Assembly (NCBI GenBank): GCA_949358305.1
Contig: OX442314.1
Location: 28,877,118-28,941,117 of the forward strand
Reading direction: 5' to 3'
From: Strigamia acuminata
Lineage: Eukaryota > Arthropoda > Chilopoda > Geophilomorpha > Linotaeniidae
DNA: 64,000 bases
Shown here: in pieces, positions 1 through 10,985 of the stretch
How the letters are laid out: each line of letters opens with the position of its first letter
Position numbering within the stretch: the stretch's first letter is position 1
Notes under the pieces: generated by a model
Told to the model about the DNA's origin: nothing
The model's database searches: none
Seen by the model: the letters and a program-made list of their open reading frames with translations, nothing else
Translations under genes and position numbers: made by a program

Positions 1-270
1 GTCGGTACGCACTTGTGCGCTGCTGACCGAGTTCATTCCGTTCGGCAAACGATTATTTTCAAGTGTTCTTTTAATAAATAGTGCTTTTGTTGTAGGAAAT
101 TACATTTCCTAATGTTATTTTATTCAATACAGTGTGTATTCTTGATTTTATTCTTGTGTTGAAATTCAAATGTCGTGTTTTGCCGCTCTAGCGGATTTGA
201 AGTGGGCGCCATGCTGGATTTCCCCGCTAATTTCTTTATTTATCCATTTCATTTGTCTTTTTGAAAATGA

Positions 271-290
271 ATAAACGCCCCGGCGTTTAT
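271..290. repeat. Dispersed palindromic box ATAAACGCCCCGGCGTTTAT
   Basis: A 9-bp inverted repeat (ATAAACGCC / GGCGTTTAT) around CC, usually followed by TCGAGGCAAG. Further copies are at 1251-1270, 1957-1976 (one change), 10105-10124 and 10204-10223, with decayed ones near 628, 10351 and 10516; copy-2 equivalents are 11747-11766, 12727-12746 and 13433-13452. The surroundings also match (CTCGCCTCAC...CTTGAAAATTA before, GATTAGGGTTACTTCC after), so the box is part of a longer dispersed element. Confidence 0.75.
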
Positions 291-660
291 GCGAGGCAAG
301 CCATAGTTTTTGTAGGTTCTTTCCTGATTAGGGTTACTTGTGACGTGCACGCGCGAGCTCGCCCGAGGACGCCAAAAAAAGCTCAAAAACGCCCCAAAAC
401 GCCTGAAAATCGCGCAACTCGAAGCAAAAAATTACAGTTTGAATTCAAATCAAAACTAACCACAAATACATGCTACAATTAGGTAAATTTTCAAATTTTT
501 TATCAATAAATGATGACTTTCAAGAAGTATGACAACATTTGACAAAATTTAGACCAGTTGCATTTAAAAACTAAAATATTTTGTGTTTTACTTCAATTTT
601 AAACCAAAAATGACGTCATTTTTTGTTTAAACCGGCGTTTATTTGAGGCAAACACGCCGC

Positions 661-1055
661 TGAGAACGCCAAAAAATGCTCAAAAACACTCCAAAAGGCC
701 TGAAAATCGCGCAACTTGAGGCAAAAAATTAATTTTTCATCTTTGTTTCAACTTTTGTGACGTTTAAAATTGTGTTTTCAAGTTTTATGCCTCAAGTTGC
801 ATTGTCATCTGGCGTTTTGGGGCGTTTTGGGGCGTTCGCAGGCGTTTGCACGCGTTTTTTGGCATTGTCACTCACTCAAGTGGCCATTTTTAGCCAATTT
901 TCGAAGTAAAAATGGCCTTTTTTTATTAAAATGGCCATTTTCAGCCATTTGTCATAGTAAAAATGGCCATTTTCAGCCATTTTTTATAGTAAAAGTGGCC
1001 ATTTTTCATCCAAAATGGCCGTTTTTCATCCAAAATGACCATTTTTATCATTGAC
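661..1055. repeat. Foldback element with TGGCCATTTTT tract
   Basis: The left arm (about 661-735) is made of degenerate AAAACGCC-type units ending GCAACTTGAGGC. The right arm (about 788-869) is its inverted counterpart: GCCTCAAGTTGC followed by GGCGTTTTGGGG units and TTTTTTGGC. A loop of about 50 bp separates them. A tract of TGGCCATTTTT units follows at 880-1055, each with the palindrome AATGGCCATT. No coding potential. Confidence 0.75.
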
Positions 1056-1375
1056 ACGCTATAAAAATGTAACGTTTCAATGGCGTTTTGACGAAACCGG
1101 TAAGTTTTGAAATTTCCCGTGTCCCGTTATTGTGACTCCTCGTCCGGTTTCTCAGAACCGAAACCCTAATACAGGTGAATTAGTGACGCCTAATTTGTTT
1201 CAACAAATAAAGCAAACAACATCTCGCCTCACTTCCAGTCTTGAAAATTAGTAAACGCCCCGGCGTTTATTCGAGGCAAGCCGTTGTTTTTACAGTAATT
1301 TCCTGGTTAGGGTTATTTTTTTTTTAACTCTTGAAGAAATAAGTTTGTTTTTTTCTCGCCTGCACGCGCGAGCTC

Positions 1376-1591
1376 GCATGAGAATGCTAAAAAATAAGCA
1401 AAAACGTTCTAAAACGCCCCAAAACGCTTCAAAATGCTCCAAAAAGCCTGAAAATCGTGCCACTCAAAGCAAAAAATTATGTTTGCATGTTTTTTGCCTC
1501 AAGTTGCACGGTTATCTGGCGTTTTGGTGCGTTCTTGGGGCGTTTTGGTGCGTTCTTGGGGCGTTTTCGGGCGTTTTTTTGGCGTTGTCAC
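1376..1591. repeat. Foldback element, same family
   Basis: Same design as 661-869: an AAAACGCC-rich left arm from about 1376, a short loop with TTTTTGCCTCAAGTTGC, and a GGCGTTTTGG-rich right arm ending TTTTTTTGGCGTTGTC near 1591. Only the left arm of another member is present at about 368-450. Confidence 0.7.
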
Positions 1592-3276
1592 TCACTCCCG
1601 CACTTTGCTGTCTTGTTTATTACAATTTGGTTTAGCTGTTGTATTTATTTTTATTTGTTTTATGGTTATTTAATGTGTTTTTGTAGCATTCAAAATGTTT
1701 TGTTGCCTAATTTCTCGTTTTGGCGCCAACTGTTTGTTTGACAACGCCGTGTCAGAATTTAGGGATGATTCTGCTTTGGTTTCTAATTAAAAAAAAAATG
1801 TTGTTTTAATTTCAATTGTAACTGCTTATTATAACGTTATTATTAGTATTTTGTAAAGGTTCATTTTTTTTCCATGTTAATAAAAAATGAAGTAACTTTC
1901 GGTGAAAAAAAAAACAGTTAAATGCGGATCAAAATTAAACACACACGAGAAGTTTAATAAACGTCCCGGCGTTTATTCGAGGCAATACGGTACATTTGTG
2001 AAACCCAACTTGGAACCCGAAAATAACGTGGGGCCGTCTGAACACCTGGATTTGAATTTTCGTCTACGCGCGCGCCGACGCATGGGGAATGCGGGGTGGG
2101 GTTCCTTCCCAGTGTTCCGAACGAGTCAATTTCACCCCGAAAATATCCCGAAATTGCTGATACATGCATTTCGAGCCAGAAATATTGATCTTCATGTAAA
2201 TTTTGATTGTTTAGCTTTTTTTTGAAATTTTACAAATTTTTCTCATCTCCTGCCTTCCTCGCTCATTTAACACCAAAATGGCCTGCATTGAGGATTTTTC
2301 CCATAATCCTTTTCACACGTATGGAGCGCAAACAGTCGCAATAAATGAAATCAGCGGAATTCGGCCTTGAGTTTGCGACGCCATCTTGAATACGAGTAAC
2401 AGCACAGTATGGTGTCAATTATTCGAACTGATCGTAAGGCATGGGACAAAAATTGATTAAAAACGAACAAACATGATTAAAAATCAACAAAAATCGACTG
2501 AAATCGGACAATAATCAATTCAGAATGACAAATAACGATTAAAATTGGCAAAAATTGTCACAAATAGAGAAAAACCGATTAAAAATCAGCAAGAAACCAA
2601 TAGAAATTGATAAAATCAAATAAAAATTAACAAATATCCATTTTGTTTGCTTTTAAACAAATTAAGAACTTTGAAAACACACGACAATTTTAAACAGTAA
2701 ACACCGGGGTCAAATAAGCGCCGCTACTCGTTTAAACACCGGGGAGGTGTTAGTGAAGTGCCTCGAGTGGAGAAATTAATAAACGCTCGAGGCACCACGG
2801 TAGGCTTATTAAACACAAAATATGAAACGCTCGATCTTCAACAGGCGCACACGCCCGAGAACACCTCGGCATGCCTCAGCACTCTCCAAGAAACGAGAAA
2901 AACCAAGGCAAAAAAAAAAAAATACACCAAAATTAGGACTAAAATCAAACACACATGGGGCCCGGAAGATTGATAACATCCCGGCATATATTCAAGGCAG
3001 TACGCCATGTTTTTTCCACCATTTTGTAAGTTTATTTCAATATTCATAAAGTTTATTGCTTTTTGTATCATTAGTAGTATTCCCTTGTGTGATGTGGTTT
3101 TATAAATATCACACACAACTGCTTCTGCTGTTTTCTTCACGTTTATGCTTCGTGTATGCACGTGAAGCCCTCGCACATCTTTTGAGCACCTGTACACATT
3201 TGGACACGCTCAAGGTGCTACATCGCGCGCTCAAACGCACTAGATCGCGCGCGCAAACGCGCTACATCACGCATAT
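1592..3276. other. No gene seen; AT-rich with short degenerate repeats
   Basis: No supported gene. From about 2450 to 2640 there are degenerate units of about 24 bp resembling CGATTAAAAATCAACAAAAAT (again at about 13926-14116). A perfect hairpin with 10-bp arms GTGCCTCGAG / CTCGAGGCAC lies at about 2757-2794. The CGCCATCTT motif at 2379-2387 is the reverse complement of the YY1-type sequence found in the LTRs further right. Confidence 0.6.
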
Positions 3277-3668
3277 TAGGGATAAGAACGGACCGGGATA
3301 GGGACTGGACTGGTAATGTTTGCCCTATGCGGATACGGGACGGGACGGGATTACAGTTGCTAAATTCGTACTGCGAGGCGGAGACAATTTTCTAATTCCA
3401 GTTGTTATTTATCACTATTAAGCCTAATATTGAGCCTGATAATGCTAAAATAAAGTAAATAAACAACAACAACAAACTCATTATTAAAAGTAAATTACAC
3501 TGTATGACCAAAATATTGTTGTTTCTTTACTTTATTTTAGCATTATTAGGCCTAATATTAGGCTTAATACTGATTTATTTCAATTATGCAATCATACGCG
3601 CGTATTACGCTAACGTAATGGACCCGGGACGGGTCGGGACCCGAAAATTGGTCCCGTTCTCATCCCTA
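3277..3668. mobile_element. hAT-like MITE with 8-bp target duplication
   Basis: Terminal inverted repeats TAGGGATAAGAACGG and TAGGGATGAGAACGG (right end read on the minus strand) are flanked by identical 8-bp direct repeats ACGCATAT at 3269-3276 and 3669-3676. Inside, a second inverted repeat of nearly 50 bp (about 3421-3468 against 3515-3565, with TAAAATAAAGTAAA and its complement) lets the element fold on itself. It has no coding capacity. An 8-bp TSD and T/CAGGG-type ends are typical of hAT elements, so it is probably mobilised in trans by a hAT transposase. Confidence 0.8.
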
Positions 3669-3676
3669 ACGCATAT

Positions 3677-4432
3677 ATATCGCAGACATATCGCGCCCAC
3701 GACAAAGCACAAACCCATGGCAGTCACCAAAGAATATTTACGCCGCTTCCACGCACGTTTTATTTTCTCACAGGCCTCTACACATTTAACTTGCGCGCGC
3801 ACTTGCTACGTGCTCGTGTGGTCACAATAAATACCTAATTTTCATTAAAATAACGAATGAACGAAATCACTTCAACCACACTTGCTACGGTCGACGCATC
3901 GACGGCGATTCGCATGCGTTACCCCAAATACCGATCAAAAATCGCAGAAAACACTAATCCCGACCCAAAAACCGCCAAAATTACCCTCAACACACCCCAA
4001 CAACCTTCCACCACTTAAATTACACCGGAAAAAAAACAATTTCAAACCGAAAAATCAACAAAAAAGGCCAAAAAAATATTGCAAACAAAGAGAAAAGATC
4101 AATTATCGAGGCAAATCCCCACCACAAAACAACGCATCGCCGGTAAACACTTAAGCGTACAGTGCACAACACTACTGTTTATTTTCAATGATCCAATAAA
4201 TAAAATTTGAAACAAAGTTGAGTGGAATTGTACGTTTCTTGTATATTAAAGTTTTTATTTTGTTTGTTTACACTTAATTTTTTTTTTCCATCATAGAATG
4301 GCGACTCGATACTTTTGTAGCTCGAATTCACTTCGTAAACGTAATCGGTGTTCATCACGCGTCAATGCGCTCGTGCAATAGTATAGGCGCGCATACGATT
4401 TGATGCGCGCAAAACTTGCAAAACTTGCACGG
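3677..4432. other. No gene seen
   Basis: Low-complexity sequence. The frame at 3882-4154 encodes a Lys/Pro/Asn-rich peptide without recognisable domains, and I do not call it a gene. Confidence 0.5.
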
Positions 4433-4910
4433 AATTTGGGCAATTTTTGACAATTTTCAGCAGATTTTTGCCTGTATTTGACAAATTTCAGAAGATTTTT
4501 GCCTATATTTGACAAATTTCAGAAGATTTCCTCAATCCTCAAACATTTGCTGAAATTTCTCATAAAATTTCTAAAATTAATTGAAATTTGTCTGAAATTT
4601 GTCTGCAATTTGTCAAATATTGTCAAAAATCCGTGGAAATTTGTCAAATACTGGCAAAAATCCATGTAAATTTGTCAAAAATTGCCATAATTCGGTGCAA
4701 ATTGTGTTAGACATTGGAAAAATTTATTTTAACGCTTCCAACGCGCCAGTAAATCGCGCGTGCACACGCGTGGATTTTTCGTCATAGTTGGATGCGCGCA
4801 AACCTCACGTAACTTGCGCCAAAATTTGGCAATTTTTGACAAATTTCAGCAGATTTTTGCCAGTATTTGACAAATTTCCACTGATTTTTGACAATATTTG
4901 ACCCAACAAC
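4433..4910. repeat. Foldback repeats built on TTTGACAAATTT units
   Basis: Units of about 30 bp (GATTTTTGCCTGTATTTGACAAATTTCAG-like; here only their core TTTGACAAATTTC is certain) run in one orientation at about 4440-4520 and in the inverted orientation (AAATTTGTCAAATA...GGCAAAAATCC) at about 4585-4690. A second member starts near 4788 with GATGCGCGCAAA, the same lead-in as near 4401. Together they can form long imperfect hairpins. The block recurs at about 15909-16384. Confidence 0.6.
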
Positions 4911-5555
4911 TGCGCCACGTTCCAGGCGCCGGTTTAGGCATTTTAGACCCGTTTTAGACCGTTTTAGATGGCGAAAACGTTCTCTCCATCATTTTCTACC
5001 CCTGGGTGAGGTTTTCAGCGTTCATGATTGATGAAAAAGCTGTTTTCTAACTAGCTGTCCCATTGCTAGTTTTGGCGTCAGGTTTTAGCAACCTTCCGAT
5101 CCGACTCTGTCGTCTGCACGACCTCCAAGACCGTTTTAGGGTTAATTTGAGTCAAATAATTCATTCTGGGATTGTTTTGGGTTTTTTACAAGTGTGTTTT
5201 TGTAGTTTTTATTGGTTTCAAACATTGTCAATTCTTTATACAAGTGTAACTTTCATTTCTCTGTATTTTGAGAACTTTGCATTGCAGCAAAGTTCATTTC
5301 TTGCCCCTTAATTATTGTGTAATTGTTGGTTTTCAAGCCCGTTTTTTAACAATAACTTTATTTGAAGTGCCTATTGTTTCAGGCACGTGCTTCCACGTGC
5401 CTTTTATTGTTGAGCAATTTCTTGGGCAGTTGCGCTCCTGTTGCTAGCATTACCGCGCGTTCTCCGCGCGCGTACTCGCGCGTTTCGCATCACACACATT
5501 CGGGTTCAATGGCCTATCGCGGCGGCACATTGTGTGGCATAGCGCGGCACGTTGC
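4911..5555. other. No gene seen; short hairpin at 5381-5402
   Basis: No supported gene. A compact hairpin, GGCACGTG / CACGTGCC around CTTC, lies at about 5382-5401. From about 5450 on the sequence becomes CpG-rich. Confidence 0.5.
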
Positions 5556-5640
5556 AATTACGTGACGTGGCACGTTGCTGTTACGTGACGCAATAGCCAG
5601 TATTTAAGCAGGGGATTCCATCATCGTTTACACAAATGCG
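5556..5640 (+). promoter_or_regulatory. Promoter-like stretch before the palindromic array
   Basis: Two closely spaced ACGTGAC-type boxes (ATTACGTGACGTGG near 5557 and GTTACGTGACGC near 5579), which resemble bZIP/E-box sites, are followed by CAATAGCC and TATTTAAG near 5599, some 30 bp before CATCATCG. The order and spacing look like a core promoter directed into the palindromic array. This is inference from motifs only. The same sequence is at about 17032-17116. Confidence 0.35.
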
Positions 5641-5678
5641 CATTGCAACGTGGAGGCGCATTCGAGTCCTTTTCCCAA

Positions 5679-7845
5679 GCGTTGAAAAAGGACAAAACTC
5701 GTATTCGATTCGAAAGCGAATCGAATACGATTTTTGTCCTTTTTCAACGCAAAATTGTATTCGATTCGCTTTCGAATCGAATACGAGTTTTGCCCTTCTT
5801 CAACGCGAAATCGTATTCGACTCGTTTTCGAGTCGAATGCGAATTTTGCCCTTCTTCAACGCGAAATCGTATTCGACTCGCTTTCGAATCGAATACGAGT
5901 TTTGCCCTTCTTCAACGCGAAATCGTATTCGACTCGTTTTCGAGTCGAGTACGAATTTTGCCCTTCTTCAACGCGAAATCGTATTCGATTCGCTTTCGAA
6001 TCGTATACGAGATGGTCGATTTTTGTTTCCCGGACTTTGATTCGTATTCGAGTTGTTACGAGTTCGTATTTTGATCGTATTCGTATTCGAATCGAATTCG
6101 AATCGTATTCGAATCGAATACGAATCGAATTCGAGTCGTATTCGAGATGGTCGATGATTTCCACTCGCTCGTATACGCGTTGTATACGAGCTCGTATTTT
6201 GATCGTAATCGTAAACGAATCGTTTACAAGTCGTATACAAGTTGTATACGACGTGTATACACCTCGTATACGAACGAAGTTTGTGAAAACACAATTTCCA
6301 AATAAGACGTATGTGACTACTATGTGTTTTCATGTCGTAGTAAGTATCCGGTGGATTTTCCAAACTTCGTTCGTATACGAGGTGTATACACGTCGTATAC
6401 AACTTGTATACGACTTGTAAACGATTCGTTTACGATTACGATCAAAATACGAGCTCGTATACAACGCGTATACGAGCAAGTGGAAATCATCGACCATCTC
6501 GAATGCGACTCGAATACGATTCGAATACATCTCGAATACATCTCGAATACGAGTCGTACGAGTCAAAGTCCGGGAACGGGTCATCGACTATCTCGTATTC
6601 GAGTTGTTACGAGTTCGTATTTTGATCGTATTCGTATTCGAATCGAATTCGAATCGTATTCGAATCGAATACGAATCGAATTCGAGTCGTATTCGAGATG
6701 GTCGATGATTTCCACTCGCTCGTATACGCGTTGTATACGAGCTCGTATTTTGATCGTAATCGTAAACGAATCGTTTACAAGTCGTATACAAGTCGTATAC
6801 GACGTGTATACACCTCGTATACGAACGAAGTTTGGAAAATCCACCGGACACTTACTACGACATGAAAACACATAGTAGTCACATACGTCTTATTTGGAAA
6901 TTGTGTTTTCACAAACTTCGTTCGTATACGAGGTGTATACACGTCGTATACGACTTGTATACGACTTGTAAACGATTCGTTTACGATTACGATCAAAATA
7001 CGAGCTCGTATACAACGCGTATACGAGCGAGTGGAAATCATCGACCATCTCGAATACGACTCGAATTCGATTCGTATTCGATTCGAATACGATTCGAATT
7101 CGATTCGAATACGAATACGATCAAAATACGAACTCGTAACAACTCGAATACAAATCAAAGTCCGGGAAACAAAAATCGACCATCTCGTATACGATTCGAA
7201 AGCGAATCGAATACGATTTCGCGTTGAAGAAGGGCAAAATTCGCATTCGACTCGAAAACGAGTCGAATACGAATTCGCATTCGACTCGAAAACGAGTCGA
7301 ATACGATTTCGCGTTGAAGAAGGGCAAAATTCGCATTCGACTCGAAAACGAGTCGAATACGATTTCGCGTTGAAGAAGGGCAAAACTCGCATTCGACTCG
7401 AAAACGAGTCGAATACGATTTCGCGTTGAGAAAGGGCAAAATTCGCATTCGACTCGAAAACGAGTCGAATACGATTTCGCGTTGAAGAAGGGCAAAACTC
7501 GCATTCGACTCGAAAACGAGTCGAATACGATTTCGCATTCGACTCGAAAACGAGTCGAATACGATTTCGCGTCGAAGAAGGGCAAAATTCGCATTCGACT
7601 CGAAAACGAGTCGAATACGATTTCGCGTTGAAGAAGGGCAAAACTCGCATTCGACTCGAAAACGAGTCGAATACGATTTCGCGTTGAGAAAGGGCAAAAT
7701 TCGCATTCGACTCGAAAACGAGTCGAATACGATTTCGCGTTGAAGAAGGGCAAAACTCGCATTCGACTCGAAAACGAGTCGAATACGATTTCGCGTCAAA
7801 GAAGGGCAAAATTTGCATTCGACTCGAAAACGAGTCGAATACGAG
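5679..7845. repeat. Nested palindromic satellite-like array, copy 1
   Basis: Two kinds of unit are seen. The outer parts are 56-bp units, each with a hairpin of 13-bp arms (CGTATTCGACTCG / CGAGTCGAATACG around TTTT) plus the spacer TTTTGCCCTTCTTCAACGCG. They run in one orientation at 5751-6020 and in the opposite orientation at 7195-7845. The inner part (6020-7190) is made of longer inverted modules rich in CGTATACGA and CGTATTCGA. The whole has a dyad centre near 6597/6598, and nested palindrome centres near 6322 and 6873, 551 bp apart. The first unit (5679-5750) is a near-perfect 72-bp palindrome. TCG/CGA content removes stop codons in several frames, which explains open frames of up to 383 codons on both strands; I do not regard those as genes. 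Confidence 0.85.
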
Positions 7846-9655
7846 ATCATTTTTTGATCTGGGTCGTGAATGCGTCCGTATGTCACGCGAACGCGTGTTG
7901 GAGTCGATTCCGAGTTCGTATTCCATCTTGAACGCGCATTGGAGACGTAAACCAGTTTATTTTACCCACTCTCGCTCGATCCCGCTTCATCGCTCCTTGT
8001 CGCTCCTGTGAAAAAAAATACATGAGAATGTGCAGAAATGAACCTTCCAATACTCACATGAAAATTGACAACCTTGACACAAAACAGTCTATTGACACTC
8101 CCAACACCACCCCGGACGTTTTCCGGAAGAGTTTGGTCCACCCGGAATCCCCAGAATAGTCGCCCCCGAAATGCGGATTTCACGGAAGCCAATCCGCGAA
8201 AAGGATATGTTTTTAGCGGCGCGCCGACGCGTGCGACACACGCTTCTGGAGAGCTTAACCTTATGGCGCGCATGCGGATTTCTCGGAGTGCGAAAGGGAC
8301 CCTATTTTTAACATTACGGCGGCCTATACCTTGACCCCCTGTTCGCAGTCTCATGGCTGATTTTGCGGATTTCACTTATTTGTATATTCCGCACGATCGC
8401 GCGCGTTTTATCAACCTTGGGAAAGCCGCTTTCTCAAATTTGCAAATTCCACATTGTGTGAACATGCTACAACGCTTCTGTGCGCGTCAATAAAAAAAAA
8501 AACCGATTAGAAATGAAATTCAGGGTTTTGTTAAAATAAAAATTATACAATATAATCAGTCTATAATGCTTCTATAATGCTGTTGGTTTAATCAGCACAT
8601 TGTAATCGTGTGAAAACACGCGCGCTCGCAATAATACATTACCCAATGTACTTGCACTGGCATGGACCCATCAGTGCGCACTTTCCCGTGCGTGCTGCTT
8701 GCACTATTTACATCAATTGTTGCTCCACAGGTTGCGCGACCTGCCGGGCAGTTAAGACGTACTAGAATAACCTCAGGATTTGATAAAACCTGATTTTTGG
8801 ATGACACTAAGTAAATGGCAGTGAATGTGAGATGTGAGATACACGATGAATTTAATAAAATTTATATTTCCTAATCATGGGATTGGTTTCACGTTTCATA
8901 ATCCAACAATTAAGTAGAATATCATTATTGCAATTGATTAAAACAAATTTTTTTTACAAATTCTTTGGTTTTACATTTTAAATTTATTTTCCAATAGTTG
9001 GCACCATCGCAATTGCTGCGAGTTTAAAACACTGCATTCAGCAGAATTTACTGCACTTTCAAATCAAGGCCAGGCATACCTACTGCAAAGTAATGTATAA
9101 ACCATAAAGAAGCCTTTGATTCGGAATTGCCTGTAGGTAATTCTGCGCTGGTCTCCAATGGAAATGTCCGCGCCGGTCTTCCGTGCACGGAAAGTCCACA
9201 GAAAGTCCGTGCATTCCGTGCGCTGGGAGTCCGTGCGTCGTACCGCGTGATCTTGCATTGTTTTTTGTGGGCTTTTCCTGATTAGGATTACTTCCTTTTT
9301 AACTCTTGAAGAATTAAGTTTGTTTTTTTTGCTCCAAAACGTCCCAAAACGCCTGAAAATCGCGCAACTCGAGGCAAAACATTACAGTGTGTATTCAAAT
9401 CAAAACTAGCTACAAATACATGCTGAAATTAGCTAAATTTTCAAATTTTTTGGCTTTCAAGAAGTAATGGAAACATTTGACATAACGTGGATCAGTTGCA
9501 TTCAAAAACTAAAATATTTTGTGTTTTACTTCAATTTTAAACTAAAAATGATGTCATTTCCTGTTTAAACCCCTGTTAAAGCTTGAAATACATTTTAACT
9601 AAAAGAAATAAGTTTGTTTTTTTCTTCGGCAGTGACGTGTACACACGAGCACGCC
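7846..9655. other. No gene seen; right edge of duplication, then single-copy sequence
   Basis: 7846-8204 is still shared with the second copy (to 20231). From 8205 to 11476 the sequence occurs once in this window. I find no gene. At about 9160-9240 several GTCCGTGC-type direct repeats are clustered. An incomplete foldback arm of the 661-869 family lies near 9331-9385. Confidence 0.5.
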
Positions 9656-10030
9656 TGAGAACGCCAAAAAATGCTAAAAAACGCTCAAAAACGCCTGAAA
9701 ATCGCGCAACTCGAGGCAAAACATTAATTTTTCATCTTTATTTCAACTTTTGTGACGTTTAAAATTGTGTTCTCATGTTTTTTGCCTCAAGTTGCATTGT
9801 CATCTGGCGTTTTGGAGTGTTTTTATGTGTTCGCAGGCGTTCGCAGGCGTTTTTTGGCGTTGTCACTCACTCAAGTGGCCATTTTTAGCATTTTCCGTAG
9901 TAAAAATGGCCGTTTTTCGTCAAAATGGCCATTTTTAGCCATTTTTCAGAGTAAAAATGTTTTTTTTTCACCGTTTTTATAGTAAAATGGCCATTTTTAG
10001 TCGTTTTTTTAATCAAAAATGGCCGTTTTT
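9656..10030. repeat. Foldback element, same family as 661-1055
   Basis: Left arm GAGAACGCCAAAAAATGC from 9656, right arm ending TTTTTTGGCGTTGTC near 9864, then a TGGCCATTTTT tract to about 10030. It is followed by two closely spaced palindromic boxes (10105-10124 and 10204-10223). Confidence 0.7.
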
Positions 10031-10647
10031 ATCGTTGAAACGTTATTAAAATGTAACGTTTCAATGGCGTTTTGATCTCGCCTCATTTCCGGTTTTGAAA
10101 ATTAATAAACGCCCCGGCGTTTATTCGAGGCAATACCCAACTTGGGCTTTTATTCGCGTCGCACCGCATCATCATCTCACCTTGCCTCCCGTCTTGAAAA
10201 TTTATAAACGCCCCGGCGTTTATTCAAGGCAAACCATTGTTTATGTAAGTTTTTCCTGATTAGGGTTACTTCCTTTAGAAGAAACACGTTTATTTCTTCT
10301 CGTTTAATCTTGAGTCGTGATCTCGCCTCGTTTCTGGTCTTAAAAATTAATAAACACCCCGGCTTTTATTCAAGGCAATACGGTACGTTTATGAAACCCA
10401 ACTTGGGCTTTCATTTTAAAAAAAGCGCGTGTTCTTACGTCGAACTAAGAGATACAGGTGAATTAGCAACGCCTAATTTGATTTAATAAATAAAGCAAAC
10501 AACATCTCGCCTCACTTCTGGCGTTTGTTCGAGGCAAGCCATTGTTTTTGCATTTTTTTTCCTGATTAGGGTTACTTCCTTTTTAACTCTTGAAGAAATA
10601 AGTATGTTTTTTTTACTCGGCAGTGACGTGTACGCGCGAGTACGCCT

Positions 10648-10985
10648 GAGAACGCCAAAAAATACTCCAAAACGCCTGAAAATCGTGCAACTCGAGGCAA
10701 AACATTAATTGTTTATTTTTGTTTCAACTTTTGTAACGTTTACAATTGTGTTCTCATGTTTTTTGCCTCAAGTTGCATTGTCATTTTGCGTTTTGGGGCG
10801 TTTTTAGGCATTTTTAGGCATTTGCGGGCGTTCTTGGGCGTTTTTTGGCGTTGTCATTCAATCAAATGGCCATTTTTAGCCATTTTTAGCCATTTTTCAT
10901 AGAAAAATGGTCATTTTTAGCCGTTTTTCATCCAAAATGGCCGTTTTTCATCCAAAAGGGCCGTTTTTCATCCAAAATGGAATAA
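10648..10985. repeat. Foldback element, same family
   Basis: Left arm from 10648 (GAGAACGCCAAAAAATAC), right arm ending TTTTTTGGCGTTGTC near 10855, then TGGCCATTTTT and GGCCGTTTTTCATCCAAAA units to about 10980. The remaining stretch to 11476 is AT-rich and has no gene that I can see. Confidence 0.7.

Larger units (their letters stand above)
1..8204. repeat. Long tandem duplication, copy 1
   Basis: This block matches 11477-20231 almost base for base, at an offset of 11,476 up to about 6870 and 12,027 after that because copy 2 carries 551 extra bases in its palindromic array. Position 1 already lies inside the repeat, so the unit probably continues to the left. Shared sequence ends at 8204, in the run CGCGAAAAGG. 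I see no protein gene in it: the open frames are short, or are by-products of the array. It contains foldback elements, a hAT-like MITE, degenerate short repeats and the large palindromic array. Near identity suggests either a very recent duplication or one region assembled twice. Confidence 0.9.

Noticed and set aside
3504-3830. 108-codon frame with a hydrophobic N-terminus, as a small membrane protein gene
   Set aside because: The hydrophobic part is encoded by the inverted repeat of the MITE at 3277-3668, and the frame crosses the MITE border.
7195-7845. Regular 56-bp repeats resembling a CRISPR array
   Set aside because: The intervening sequences are themselves identical, each unit is palindromic, no cas genes exist and the context is an animal genome.
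6775-7926. 383-codon open frame on the minus strand (and 18802-19953), plus many 70-240-codon frames on both strands of the array
   Set aside because: The frames follow the repeat units, occur on both strands at once and consist of recurring Arg/Ser/Phe-rich peptides. Stop codons are missing because the units are built from TCG/CGA/TAC, not because of coding selection.
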